Below, one piece after another: positions 1-8,096 of a DNA stretch of 17,735 nucleotides. The position numbers and the translations under genes were made by a program. Under the pieces are notes generated by a model. It saw only the letters and a program-made list of their open reading frames with translations, did no database searches and was not told the DNA's origin. The stretch's first letter is position 1. Every line of letters begins with the position of its first letter. The DNA is taken from contig JASHYD010000181.1 of NCBI GenBank assembly GCA_030043175.1, positions 1 to 17,735 on the forward strand. The letters are read 5' to 3'. The stretch is from Xanthobacteraceae bacterium (GTDB taxonomy: Bacteria; Pseudomonadota; Alphaproteobacteria; Rhizobiales; Xanthobacteraceae).

Positions 1-1686
1 GAACGCTTGCGAGATCTGTTCGCGCGGCTTGCGGAGGATCGCTTTAATTTGGTGCTCGTCGGGCGATTCAGTCGGGGTAAGACATCGTTGATGAACGCGA
101 TCCTGGGCACCGACAAGCTACCGACCGGCATCGCCCCCCTTACGTCAGTCATCACGACGGTCACGTACGGGAGCAAAGAGCAGGTGGTCTTGAAATATGA
201 CAACAGAATTCTTGATAAGGAAGTACCAATCGGTTCCTTTCCGCAATATATTACGCAACAAGGAAATCCCGGAAACATCCAACGCATCAAGACGGCCGAA
301 ATCCAGCTCCCGGCGGAAATTCTCCGTCGCGGCTTCTACTTCGTCGACACGCCTGGATTAGGCTCGGTGATTATCGAGAATACCCTGACGACGGAATCGT
401 TTCTGCCCGAGGCCGACGCATTCATTCTTGTGACCAGCTATGAAGGTCCTCTCTCTGAGGAGGAGATGCGCTTCTTCAGAGCGGGCTCTTTGGCAGGCAG
501 TCGCATATTCGTGGTGCTCAACAAGCATGATACCGTCTCAGCCGAAAATCGAGCTGCAGGTCTTGCCTTTGTTCGCGAACAGCTCCAACAGCTGTTCATA
601 CGTTCGCCGCCACGAATTTTTTCAGTCTCGTCCATTGAGGGACTCGAAGCGAAACGCTCGGGTGAGGCCTCGCGTCTCGCGGCAAGCGGAATCCCGGAAC
701 TTGAGAAAGAACTCTTGGGTTTCCTCTTGACGGAGAAGGCAAGCGAATTCCTGCTGCGGATGTGCGACCGAGTCCGGGAGTTCCTGCAGGCGATGCCGCC
801 CTCGAAAGAGGTGGCTGGTTTGACTCTACAGGCCGCTACATTGGCGAAGCGGTTCGACCGCACGACCGAAACCGCTGAGTCTATTGAAGGTCCGGCTGCG
901 GCGTTTGCAAATTTGCACCGGGTGCAGTCCTGCGAGATTTGTGCTTCTGTGGCCGACACACTGTGGCATTTTCTCTGCCAATATCAATATCAGATCATTG
1001 TCAGTTCCGAAGACCAGGGGCGCTTCGCAAATCGCGGTGGCTTCTGTCCATTTCACACCTGGGAATACGGGTCGATCGCCTCACCATATGGAATATGCAA
1101 CGGATATCCCAGTTTGCTCGATCAGCTGTCGGCAGAGCTTCGCGATGCTGCTTCAACCATCAGTCAGCCGGATGTCCTGCTCACTAAACTCCAGCGCGTG
1201 CTGCCGACTCAAAACGACTGCGTTCTCTGCGACGTCCGCGATAGGGCGGAGCAGGAGGCCATTGCCGAACTCGCCAAGCGACTGCAGGAGAAGAGGACCG
1301 ACCGGTCGAAGTCTCTCTCAGCGGCCTGCCTGCCACATTTTGTTATGCTCGTGGCTGCAGTTCGGGACAAGGATGTTGTCGCAAGCCTGATCAACCATCA
1401 GGCCGCTGTGCTCCAACGTTTTTCGGAGGACATGCGGCGATATGCGCTCAAGCACGACGCCGTGCGGCGATACTTGGCCAGCGATGAGGAGACAACAGTA
1501 GCGAAGAGGGGATTGCTGTTCGTCGCGGGCCGTGAGCGCGTCAATTTTTCGCCCAGGCGGACAGGCTCGCCACGATGCGATCAAGCGTCGGTACCCGGTC
1601 CGGCGGTTTCAGAAGACACCGGGCGGCTTGGCGAACGGGATACCGCTGATCGAGCGAGCGTGCAACAGGCAAAAGTCGCTCCTTGA
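1..1686 (+). CDS. Dynamin-like GTPase with two CxxC/CxxH modules (5' end outside window)
   Basis: The reading frame is open from the first base, so the true start probably lies upstream; numbering here begins at a TTG at position 7. A G domain is clear: P-loop GRFSRGKTS at residues 19-27, a switch-I-like TSVITT stretch at about 45-50, G3 motif DTPG at 114-117 and G4 motif NKHD at 172-175. The P-loop pattern GxFxxGKTS fits the dynamin/BDLP-like superfamily, which remodels membranes by GTP hydrolysis. The C-terminal half holds two similarly built cysteine/histidine pairs, CEIC (309-312) with CPFH (347-350) and CVLC (405-408) with CLPH (441-444), suggesting two metal-binding modules. The last 45 or so residues are arginine-rich and low-complexity and may follow a frameshift. 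Two small genes and a HEAT-repeat gene follow on the same strand. The GTPase fold is secure; the substrate and membrane target are unknown. Confidence 0.85.
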   Translation, partial: ERLRDLFARLAEDRFNLVLVGRFSRGKTSLMNAILGTDKLPTGIAPLTSVITTVTYGSKEQVVLKYDNRILDKEVPIGSFPQYITQQGNPGNIQRIKTAEIQLPAEILRRGFYFVDTPGLGSVIIENTLTTESFLPEADAFILVTSYEGPLSEEEMRFFRAGSLAGSRIFVVLNKHDTVSAENRAAGLAFVREQLQQLFIRSPPRIFSVSSIEGLEAKRSGEASRLAASGIPELEKELLGFLLTEKASEFLLRMCDRVREFLQAMPPSKEVAGLTLQAATLAKRFDRTTETAESIEGPAAAFANLHRVQSCEICASVADTLWHFLCQYQYQIIVSSEDQGRFANRGGFCPFHTWEYGSIASPYGICNGYPSLLDQLSAELRDAASTISQPDVLLTKLQRVLPTQNDCVLCDVRDRAEQEAIAELAKRLQEKRTDRSKSLSAACLPHFVMLVAAVRDKDVVASLINHQAAVLQRFSEDMRRYALKHDAVRRYLASDEETTVAKRGLLFVAGRERVNFSPRRTGSPRCDQASVPGPAVSEDTGRLGERDTADRASVQQAKVAP

Positions 1687-1758
1687 CAGCACCTTCGAAT
1701 GGTCCGGAACGGTCTGTGCGCGGTAACGCTTGCTGCAAGAAGTGACAGAGGCCGTGCG

Positions 1759-2100
1759 ATGAGCACTTATACTGTTCGTGGTCGACTGACCGGTGCGCTG
1801 TACGGGCATCATCTCAGCGCGATGGAGGCCGCTTCAGTCGTTCTTCGTCATGCGACGCGACGCTTCGCCATCCGCAGTGGAGGCGAAGGCTATTACTGGC
1901 TGTGGATTGAAACGAATGCAGGCACGAAAAAGATAGCGTCCTGCATCGGCCAACCTATTGGCGCGCGAGCTCAGACAAAAGAAGCAGCGTGGCCAGCCAT
2001 AGCATGCCAGGTTCTCGAGGCGGACTGGCCGGGACTTCGTGTCTCGTGTGACGACCTGCCATTATTGCGGCTTGTATGGGACAAGGACCGCGCCGGTTAG
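1759..2100 (+). CDS. Hypothetical protein, 113 aa
   Basis: I chose the ATG at 1759 because AGAGG lies 7 bases upstream. The frame is open further upstream, but the added residues overlap the end of the GTPase gene's 3' flank and look noncoding. The protein begins MSTYTVRGRL and is mixed alpha/beta in composition, with an aromatic GYYWLWIET segment that may be a beta hairpin. No signal peptide, membrane segment or known motif is visible. It lies 72 bases after the GTPase stop and 52 before the next small gene, so co-transcription is likely. I do not recognise the family; homologues beside dynamin/HEAT gene pairs would confirm it as part of a conserved cluster. Confidence 0.6.
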   Translation: MSTYTVRGRLTGALYGHHLSAMEAASVVLRHATRRFAIRSGGEGYYWLWIETNAGTKKIASCIGQPIGARAQTKEAAWPAIACQVLEADWPGLRVSCDDLPLLRLVWDKDRAG

Positions 2101-2152
2101 CTGCTCTGGGCGTTAGTAAGCAATTGGGCGAACGAGGCGAGGAAAGCTGGTC

Positions 2153-2371
2153 ATGGAAATCGTTGGCAGCCACCAGGGCGACGGAGATCGAGTTACCTTG
2201 TCCTTTATTCCGGACCATGGCTGGTTTGTCGAAGTGCACGACAATGGTGACCGTTCAACGGAATGCGGACCGGTCAGTAGAAGGAAGGCGCGTACGGTGT
2301 TCGCCATGGCGTGCCGGGCGAGCGGTTTTGTGGGAGCATGTGTGGCCGTGCACGACAATAAAGCAGCCTGA
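2153..2371 (+). CDS. Hypothetical protein, 72 aa
   Basis: The ATG at 2153 is preceded by GGAAAG at 2141-2146, an acceptable ribosome binding site. The product is a small soluble protein with alternating hydrophobic residues suggesting beta strands (for example VTLSFIPDHGWFVEVHD), then a basic stretch SRRKARTV and a small-residue C-terminus. It resembles its upstream neighbour in size and style but shares no motif I can name. The gene sits between the 113-aa hypothetical gene and the HEAT-repeat gene, all on one strand with short spacers. The function is not recognised. Confidence 0.5.
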   Translation: MEIVGSHQGDGDRVTLSFIPDHGWFVEVHDNGDRSTECGPVSRRKARTVFAMACRASGFVGACVAVHDNKAA

Positions 2372-2515
2372 CCGTGGTGGGTGACAATAAGAGTGACAGT
2401 CCATGCAGTATTTCTGAGGCGGGCAGTGCGCCCTTCAGTCAAAGGATACGGCGTGATTGCCGGTGACGAGATCAGTCCATCAATGAGTAGCGAACGAAAT
2501 CAAGAGGCAACAGCC

Positions 2516-3370
2516 ATGCCGGCGAACTTGGCACCGAACGTGGAGCAGGCGATGAATAAGCTGCAATCACTCCACGATGGTGACATTGGCGTGGTTGAGG
2601 TGATTGCCTGCGGGGGGCAGGTAATCCCTGCTCTGCGAGCGCTGCTGTTCGCACGAGAGCCGAGTGGCCTGTTTCAAACTCGCTGCCGAGCCGTCGAGGC
2701 GCTGGCAACACTCGGAGCCTACGAGGTTCTGACGGACTACCTCAGCATGGAGCGTGTCGCGAGCGATCCCGTCGAAGGCCTGGGTGATGATGCGGTCATC
2801 AATGCCGCTGCGCAGGCCATCGCGACAGTACGCGAACAGCACGTATTTGAACTTCTGTTGCACCTTGCGCAAAGGCCGGGGCTGACCGGCGTCATCCGCG
2901 CGTTGGGCGCGTTCCGGCGACCAGAGGCGATACCAGTGTTGATCGGTGCACTCGAGGATGATGCCAGCCGGCAGGCAGCCGAGATGGCGCTTAAAAAACT
3001 GGGACGCCCCGTTCGATCCGCATTGGTGTCATCGGCCAAACTGCGGTCCCCATCCTCTGAGCACGAGAGCGAGTCGAGTCTTCGACGGCGCCGGAGCACA
3101 CTCAGACTCTTACATGAAATCGGTATCTCACAGAGAATATGGCCGGCGCTACGATCCCTGATGCACGATACTGATGCGAAAGTCTCTTGTCTTTCCTGTC
3201 AACTCTGTCTGCTCAATGCGCGTGCTCGTGAGAAGAGTAACGCGGTGCGCCAGCTGATCGGCCTGCTGCCAGGCTCGGACTGGATGCTGCGTGATGAGAT
3301 CGAAAATGTGTTGATTAAGCACATCGACATCGCAAGGCGCCTAATCAGGCTGTGTTCAGGACGTGGCTGA
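2516..3370 (+). CDS. HEAT-repeat protein, 284 aa
   Basis: The frame is open from 2381, but the ATG at 2516 has AGAGG at 2503-2507 with 8-base spacing and begins where repeat-like helices start, so I prefer it (an ATG at 2483 is the alternative). The protein consists of amphipathic helix pairs typical of HEAT/PBS-lyase-type repeats: runs such as AVEALATLGAYEVLTDYL, AAQAIATVREQHVFELLLHL and RRPEAIPVLIGALEDD, each with the Ala/Leu/Asp spacing of the family. HEAT repeats are protein-binding scaffolds; no catalytic residues are seen. Its position behind a dynamin-like GTPase suggests a partner or adaptor role, but this is inference. A serine/arginine-rich stretch at about residues 183-195 (3062-3100) interrupts the repeats. 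Confidence 0.75.
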   Translation: MPANLAPNVEQAMNKLQSLHDGDIGVVEVIACGGQVIPALRALLFAREPSGLFQTRCRAVEALATLGAYEVLTDYLSMERVASDPVEGLGDDAVINAAAQAIATVREQHVFELLLHLAQRPGLTGVIRALGAFRRPEAIPVLIGALEDDASRQAAEMALKKLGRPVRSALVSSAKLRSPSSEHESESSLRRRRSTLRLLHEIGISQRIWPALRSLMHDTDAKVSCLSCQLCLLNARAREKSNAVRQLIGLLPGSDWMLRDEIENVLIKHIDIARRLIRLCSGRG

Positions 3371-4096
3371 CGCGGCCAAGGGTACTGCAGGAGAGAGTTC
3401 GACGGAACGGGTGCTGCATCGAGTACTGGCACATGGCGAAGGGCGCTGATGCGACTCGATTGATAGGTATTGGTGGAGCATCCGACAATCCATTTTCACG
3501 CATCAACTGACGAGACGTACGTCGCCGTTGCCGCAGTAGCGGATAGAGGCAAGAACTCGAACCCCGGCGGGTTGCCCGACGGCCATTGCAATTTCGCAAT
3601 CGGCCCGTTGCCATCGAATCCCCGCGCCGCGAGAGTCAGCGTCAACCGGCACAGACGCAGGAACCGTATGGGCTAAGGCTAAGCCGTCTGCTTAGGGCTT
3701 ACTGATGGCGAAGATTTCGCGTTGCAGATTCAGATCGTATGTGCGACCGCCCGCGGACTAGGCGTGTCCACCTCGCCTAGCCCATCGTCGAGTCTCAATC
3801 TCACATTAGCGAGTGAAGCCCTTGACGCAGGGCGGATCCGATGCGGGAGCGTTCGGCGCCCGATCGGCGCGGGCCGGACCATTGGACACTGCCGCCAAAG
3901 CGGCGCGCCCGACAAGGGTCGCCGGCGCTTTGGTGATAGAGATGTGTCAACTTGCTCCATGCGGTCGATGGAAAACGCCGTGCCCCCGGGCGTTCCGAAG
4001 GAATGCGCGAGGAAACCGCAATACGGTCACGCGCTGTCCCCTGTCTGACGCCGGGGGCCATTTCATACTCCTAGCGACGGAACGGGTGACATTCCC
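3371..4096 (+). other. 726-base stretch without a convincing gene
   Basis: Several overlapping short frames occur here but none has a good ribosome binding site or a recognisable product. Two inverted repeats are visible: CTAAGC/GCTTAG at 3679-3684 and 3690-3695, and GCGTTCC/GGAATGC (one G-U pair) at 3990-3996 and 4000-4006. Either could form an RNA hairpin; neither has a T-run. Bases 4067-4076 (ACTCCTAGCG) match the 3' end of the fluoride aptamer at 16491-16540, but the rest of an aptamer is absent. The promoter of antiporter 1 presumably lies here and I cannot place it with confidence. Confidence 0.5.
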
Positions 4097-5227
4097 ATGG
4101 GACGTGTGTGGCTGACGGCGGCGGCATGGATGGGGTTGGCGCTTCTTGCATCCGTCGTGTCCGTCTGAACTGGCATCTCTGTTGCGCCGGTCGAGATCTT
4201 CATTGGCGCCCTGGCCGCCAATCTGGTCGGGCTCCCCGATCCAATCTGGGTCGATTACCTGGCGGGACTCGGCGCCATCGTGCTAGCCTTCCTCGCCGGC
4301 GCCGAAATGCAATGGGCGGCTTTCCGCACGCGCGTCTGGGCGAATCTGGCCATCGGAACCGGCGCATTTTTAGCTCCGTTTCTCGCCGTCTTCCTGTTCA
4401 CGCTCACGGTCACGCATTGGACGGCACCCCAAGCCCTCCTTGCCGCCACCGCGCTGTCAACCACGTCCGTCGCCCTCGTCTACACGATCGTCTTTGAAGC
4501 TGGTCACAGCCATACGGAGGTTGGGCAGATCGTTCTTGCCGCCCGGTTCATCAACGATATCGCTACCGTGGTCGCGCTCGCCGTCGTGACGGCGGACCTC
4601 GACTATCGTCTTCCATTGTTTATCGGGCTGATGCTCGTCGCCGCCTGGGCCGTTCCGAAGATCTCGCTCTGGTTCATCCACCAGGCAAGACAGGGCGGCG
4701 AGCTCGACATTCACTTTCTCGCCGTTGTGTTCCTGGTGTTGAGTGGTATGGCCGGCGTATCCGGGATCGAACCCGTCGTTCCCGCTTACCTCATGGGTCT
4801 GGCTCTTACGGCTCTGCTCGAGAGGAACAGTACGCTCACAACCCGGTTGCACGCCGTCGCCTTCGGCTGGTTCACACCGTTCTACTTCCTACGCGCCGGG
4901 TCCTTCCTCGACTTCGCTCAACTGCCGTCCATCGCGGCAACCGCAGGAGCGCTCTTCATCATAAAGATTGCGAGCAAGTGCGCAATTATTGTGCCACTGG
5001 GCCGCTCCTTCGGTGTCGCGCCGCGGGATCGGTGGTCCATTGCGCTGTTGATGTCGACTGGGCTCACGTTCGGCACCGTTGCCTCCTACCTGGGGCTCAT
5101 GCATGGCATTATCGATCGCGAGCAGTATGCTGCGCTCGTCGCGGCGGTCATAGCGAGCGGCACGATACCGGCGCTGATCGCCCAAAAGTTGCTTCGGACG
5201 GCCGAGGCCCCTCCTGACGCTCACTGA
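4097..5227 (+). pseudogene. Na+/H+ antiporter family protein (antiporter 1), in-frame TGA at codon 24
   Basis: From the ATG at 4097 the frame encodes a membrane protein alignable end to end with the two antiporters at 5397-6602 and 8097-9311: FLAGAE near the N-terminus, ALSTTSVALVYT, the central FINDIATVVAL segment with the Asn-Asp pair of many CPA-type exchangers, FYFLRAGSF, and LLMSTGLTFGT near the end. A TGA at 4166-4168 stands where the paralogues have Arg (WFRVST), consistent with a CGA-to-TGA change inside the first membrane helix. Translation could restart only at weak sites such as the GTG at 4280, which would remove the first two helices, so I treat the gene as broken. It is the most divergent of the three paralogues and the only one without a recognisable riboswitch. 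Sequencing error is the main alternative. Confidence 0.8.
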
Positions 5228-5396
5228 AAAGGCTGTCGCCTCACGCACCGTGGAGCCATACGCCGGCGGCGGTGAGCACGGCTCTGTGCTGGGCGGCACT
5301 GCTCTCCTTGGCCAAGTGTGAGCACAAGGGCGAGTACGCGGAGAGCGGCGGCGGAGCCCGCCATTAGCGATCGGGATGGTGTTGAAATTGGCTCTG

Positions 5397-6602
5397 TCAT
5401 CGCGCATCCCTAAGGCTTGCGGGATGAGTGCCGTGCCCTTCGGTGTGCTCGTCGCTCGGCAACAGATGCCGCGGCATGAAGAACGCGTTCGCGATCATCG
5501 TGGGTACAACGGCGCTGGCGACGACACCCGTAACGACCACGGAATATTGCGATTGGTCGATGATACCGTGCGATAAGCCGAACAGCGCAGAGATCGTACC
5601 AAAGGTCAGGCCCGTGGACATCAAGAGCGTGGTGTACATGGCCTCCTTCTGCGGCGAGCCGAACAATTTGGTGACGGGATAGATCCCGACGCATTTGGTC
5701 GTCATCTTGCCGAGGAGCAGCGCGAGGAAGGCGATCGGCGCGGCAATCAGCGCCGGGATCGACACAAACGATCCGGCGCGGATGAAATAAAACGGCGTCA
5801 TCAGGCCGAGCGTCAAAGTGCGGATGCGCCGAATCAGGGCGTGATCTTTGCCGACCGTCCCGGCTAGCAACATGCCCGCAATGTAGGCGGGCAGCACGGC
5901 TTCGCTGTCTGCCCAGGCCGCGATGGCTCCTAGCGCAAACAGGAGCAGCAGAAGGTACTTGGTTTCGAATTCCGAAGGGCGGCCGCCATACAGACTGAAC
6001 AAAATGGGCGTCACCCAAGGAAGTACCGCGAAGACCGCGACAGCCACGGCGGCGAACAGGGCGGTGTTGAGCGAGAACGGCGCGAAGATGAAGCCGAGGG
6101 CAAGCACGGTGCCGAGATCATTGATGAAGCACGCCGCAAGCACGATTTTGCCATATTCGGTTTTGTTGAAGCCGTATTCGAGCATCACAGCATAGACGAC
6201 GGCGACCGATGTGGTGGACAGCGCGACGCCCGCGAGCCAGCTCTGAGGGACGCCCCAGCCGAGAACCCAATAGGCGACGGCGGCGCAGCCGAAGAACGGG
6301 GCGAAGAACCCGACAAGCCCGAGAGCGGTCGCCTCCTTCCAATTCCGGCGGAAGACGACGGGATCGAGTTCAGCCCCCGCCAGGAACGTGAGCACAATAG
6401 CGCCAGCGCCGGCGAGGAAGGTGATCCACGGCGTGGTGGTGCCGAGCACGCCGGACCCGAAGAGGGCGCCGAGGATGAGCTGCGCGACCGTGCCGATGAT
6501 GATTTCCGTGAGCGCAGTGGATACGCGAAACCAGATTGCGCAGAGTGTGGCGACGACCGCCAAACTAAACCAAAGGGCCGCCAAGCCCCAAACTTCGGTC
6601 AT
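5397..6602 (-). CDS. Na+/H+ antiporter family membrane protein (antiporter 2), fluoride-riboswitch controlled
   Basis: This 401-residue protein is a run of about 12 hydrophobic segments with the features of the Na+/H+ exchanger (CPA) superfamily: FLAGAELDP, WLAGVALSTTSVAVVYA, and the central AACFINDLGTVLALG with the Asn-Asp ion-binding pair typical of electroneutral exchangers. The expected activity is cation/proton exchange at the inner membrane; ion specificity cannot be read from sequence. It is nearly identical over long stretches to antiporter 3, so the two arose by duplication. The ATG at 6602 follows directly on the U-tract of a riboswitch terminator, leaving no Shine-Dalgarno sequence. 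It runs convergently towards antiporter 1, with 169 bases between stops. Na+/H+ antiporters are among the gene classes reported downstream of crcB-motif riboswitches. Confidence 0.9.
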   Translation of the reverse strand: MTEVWGLAALWFSLAVVATLCAIWFRVSTALTEIIIGTVAQLILGALFGSGVLGTTTPWITFLAGAGAIVLTFLAGAELDPVVFRRNWKEATALGLVGFFAPFFGCAAVAYWVLGWGVPQSWLAGVALSTTSVAVVYAVMLEYGFNKTEYGKIVLAACFINDLGTVLALGFIFAPFSLNTALFAAVAVAVFAVLPWVTPILFSLYGGRPSEFETKYLLLLLFALGAIAAWADSEAVLPAYIAGMLLAGTVGKDHALIRRIRTLTLGLMTPFYFIRAGSFVSIPALIAAPIAFLALLLGKMTTKCVGIYPVTKLFGSPQKEAMYTTLLMSTGLTFGTISALFGLSHGIIDQSQYSVVVTGVVASAVVPTMIANAFFMPRHLLPSDEHTEGHGTHPASLRDAR

Positions 6603-6638
6603 AAAAAAAACGCCCAGGGGTCAACAGCCTCTTCGGCG
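6603..6638 (-). terminator. Intrinsic terminator forming the riboswitch expression platform
   Basis: On the minus strand CGCC plus AGAGG (6638 to 6628) can pair with CCCCT plus GGCG (6620 to 6611) around a 7-base loop, with one A-C mismatch and a small internal loop. Eight U residues follow at 6610-6603 and then the ATG of antiporter 2. The CCCC used by the terminator is the same 3' strand the folded aptamer needs for its pseudoknot, so aptamer and terminator should be mutually exclusive. This predicts fluoride turns transcription on. Confidence 0.75.
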
Positions 6639-6662
6639 CTTGCGGGGGGACCCCATCCCCTG
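6614..6662 (-). promoter_or_regulatory. Fluoride riboswitch (crcB motif) of antiporter 2
   Basis: Read on the minus strand, this has the crcB-motif layout: GGGGATGGGGTCCCC forms the first stem (GGGG/CCCC) with the loop bases GGGGT. Then come GCAAGCGCC, a short hairpin, and GGCTGTTGACCCCT. The loop GGGGT pairs with ACCCC as the pseudoknot. In the other four copies this pair is GGAGT/ACTCC, so both sides have changed together, which supports the fold. It departs from the usual CTGATG (here CTGTTG). Confidence 0.85.
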
Positions 6663-6672
6663 TCAGGCGCTA

Positions 6673-6700
6673 CATTTATTCAGGAACCGAACGAACGCAA
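6673..6700 (-). promoter_or_regulatory. Predicted sigma70-type promoter for riboswitch and antiporter 2
   Basis: On the minus strand, TTGCGT (6700-6695) and TAAATG (6678-6673) are separated by 16 bases. The aptamer begins about 11 bases after the -10 box, which places the likely transcript start just before it. Confidence 0.5.
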
Positions 6701-6846
6701 GAGTGGAAAAAAGTTCTCCACGCCGGCCGGAAATCATTGACCGCAGCATAAGAGACGGCGGCAAGAGAGGTGCGCGCAATCACCGCAAGAAGCAATCCGG
6801 CTTCGCGCTTTTGTCGGCGATGCCGATCCGTCGGAAGACGATCCTT

Positions 6847-7221
6847 TTACCGGGCGGTCGTCAAGGCGGCCGGGCCACGACCCAACCGGAGCGATGATGG
6901 CGCGGTTGTTTCGGGCTTGACCGCCAGATCAACATCGATTTCGTCGTCGAGGCGCCATAGAATCGTCCGACCGTCGTGGAAGATCAGGACAGGCAAGATG
7001 GTATCGAGGCATTCCTGCCGCGGCCTGGCCACCTGAAGAGCGTCCGCCTGACGGACCCACTGCGGCGATCCTGGAGGCACCGCCGAATTACTGTAACAGA
7101 AACCGGCTCCTCCCGTTATCTCCTTTCGTCTCGGAGGCGTGCTTTGCCAATCGCGTCTTCGCTCGCGGCAAAAAGACAGCCAAGCAAGCGCTCCTGTCAC
7201 TTCACTACCAGGACAGGACAA
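6847..7221 (-). CDS. Doubtful ORF downstream of usp
   Basis: This is an open frame of up to 124 codons whose first ATG overlaps the end of usp in another frame. The only protein-like part is the C-terminal half, around LIFHDGRTILWRLDDEIDVD, which reads like a genuine beta-strand and acidic segment. The N-terminal half is Arg/Pro-rich and looks noncoding. AAGGAG occurs on the minus strand near 7125 but no standard start follows at proper spacing. It may be a relic of a third gene of the antiporter-usp unit. Family not recognised. Confidence 0.25.
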   Translation of the reverse strand: MSCPGSEVTGALAWLSFCRERRRDWQSTPPRRKEITGGAGFCYSNSAVPPGSPQWVRQADALQVARPRQECLDTILPVLIFHDGRTILWRLDDEIDVDLAVKPETTAPSSLRLGRGPAALTTAR

Positions 7222-7616
7222 GGCGCAAGATGCACGAGGCGGTCGGCTCGGCTGCCGAGCATTCGATCATACAACGCCGAATGACCGCGCGCACCGACAA
7301 CCAAGAGGTCGGCCTTGAGATCGCGCGCGAGATTGACAATATCACGCACGGGATGTCCGGCCAGGACGTGTGTCTCGATTCGCACGTGTCTTTGTTCGGC
7401 CATCGCACGCGACCGGCTGAGGACGCTTTGGAAGCGCCGAGCAGCCACGCCGGCTTCTTCTCTTACTTCTTCGATGGTTGCCGGAAGATAGGGAATCTCT
7501 TCGACGGAGACCATGTGAACCTCAGCGCCGCTTTCCTTCGCCATATCCAGCACCAGTGACAGCGCATGGAAGGCCGGATCGGAGCCGTCGTTGGCATGCA
7601 AAATTCGTGTGAACAT
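7197..7616 (-). CDS. Universal stress protein (UspA family), 139 aa
   Basis: The ATG at 7616 is preceded by GGGAGAA. The protein is a single UspA domain: N-terminal strand and turn FTRILHANDGSDPAF (the acidic loop of the ATP-type Usp fold), a middle segment GAEVHMVSVEE, HVLAGHPVRDIV, and the C-terminal nucleotide-binding signature DLLVVGARGHSALYDRMLGSRADRLV (GxxGH followed by nine residues and GS) ending in APCPVLVVK. ATP-binding Usp proteins of this kind act in stress survival, often beside transporters. It lies in the same orientation downstream of antiporter 3 and of a decayed usp copy, so it probably belongs to that riboswitch-controlled transcript. UspA genes are known crcB-motif associates. 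Confidence 0.9.
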   Translation of the reverse strand: MFTRILHANDGSDPAFHALSLVLDMAKESGAEVHMVSVEEIPYLPATIEEVREEAGVAARRFQSVLSRSRAMAEQRHVRIETHVLAGHPVRDIVNLARDLKADLLVVGARGHSALYDRMLGSRADRLVHLAPCPVLVVK

Positions 7617-7704
7617 GGGCGTTCTCCCATAACGACTTCCGAGTTGAGGACTGCTGCGGAGCCAAGTGGTCGTGCGTGTATGCTTGCGTCTGGAATCTGA
7701 GTCT

Positions 7705-8086
7705 GAGGCAGATCCCGATGATGAGAGACGGGCGATCTCGAGCCGCACGACTGGCGAGCATGCGATCGCGAGCGGCATATGCCCGCCGCCCCGGACGACG
7801 TGGAGGTCCACCTTCAGGTTTCGTGCGCCCGGCTAAGACATGTATCTCTAGCGCGACCTTGTTGTCGTCAGCCATCGTTCCTGCACGGGTGATCGCGGAG
7901 CGGAAACGGCGCCTGGCCGTGAATGCTTCTTGCCGAATCTCCTCGGCGGTTTGGGCGCGATAGCTCCCTCGACCCAGACCATGTGAAGCTCGCTTCCGTC
8001 GTGCTTCGCCATCTTATGCGTCAGCGCCAGCGCCGGCGAACGGATGCTCGGTCCCATCATTGGCAACCTAGAAATTTCCGGAATAT
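7705..8086 (-). pseudogene. Decayed universal stress protein gene
   Basis: Minus-strand translation gives Usp-like pieces in different frames, in the right order: FRKFL then VANDGTEHPFA (start and acidic loop), then ALTHKMAKHDGSELHMVWVEGAIAPK, then MADDNKVALEIHVLAG, then DLHVV and fragments of the GxxGH segment. At least three frameshifts separate them, and the expected start codon position (8086) reads ATA. The relic begins 10 bases after the antiporter 3 stop and ends just before the intact usp gene. The arrangement was therefore once antiporter-usp-usp. The parent resembles the intact neighbour but is not identical to it. Confidence 0.75.
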
Positions 8087-8096
8087 GGTTTCCCGC

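Noticed and set aside
3545..3590. T-arm-like GAACTCGAACCCC, suggesting a tRNA or integration site
   Set aside because: No acceptor, D or anticodon stems can be drawn around it on either strand, and no integrase is nearby.
3990..4080. Possible sixth, degenerate fluoride riboswitch before antiporter 1
   Set aside because: Bases 4067-4076 match the 3' end of the aptamer at 16491-16540, but no GGxxATGGAGT stem-loop or CTGATG is present upstream, so ten bases of identity are not enough.
4108..4497. 129-codon plus-strand frame at the start of antiporter 1
   Set aside because: It is an out-of-frame shadow, Arg-rich with no motif; the exchanger sequence is in the 4097 frame.
5410..6018. 202-codon minus-strand frame inside antiporter 2
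   Set aside because: His/Arg-rich alternative frame of a high-GC membrane protein gene; no independent start signal or motif.
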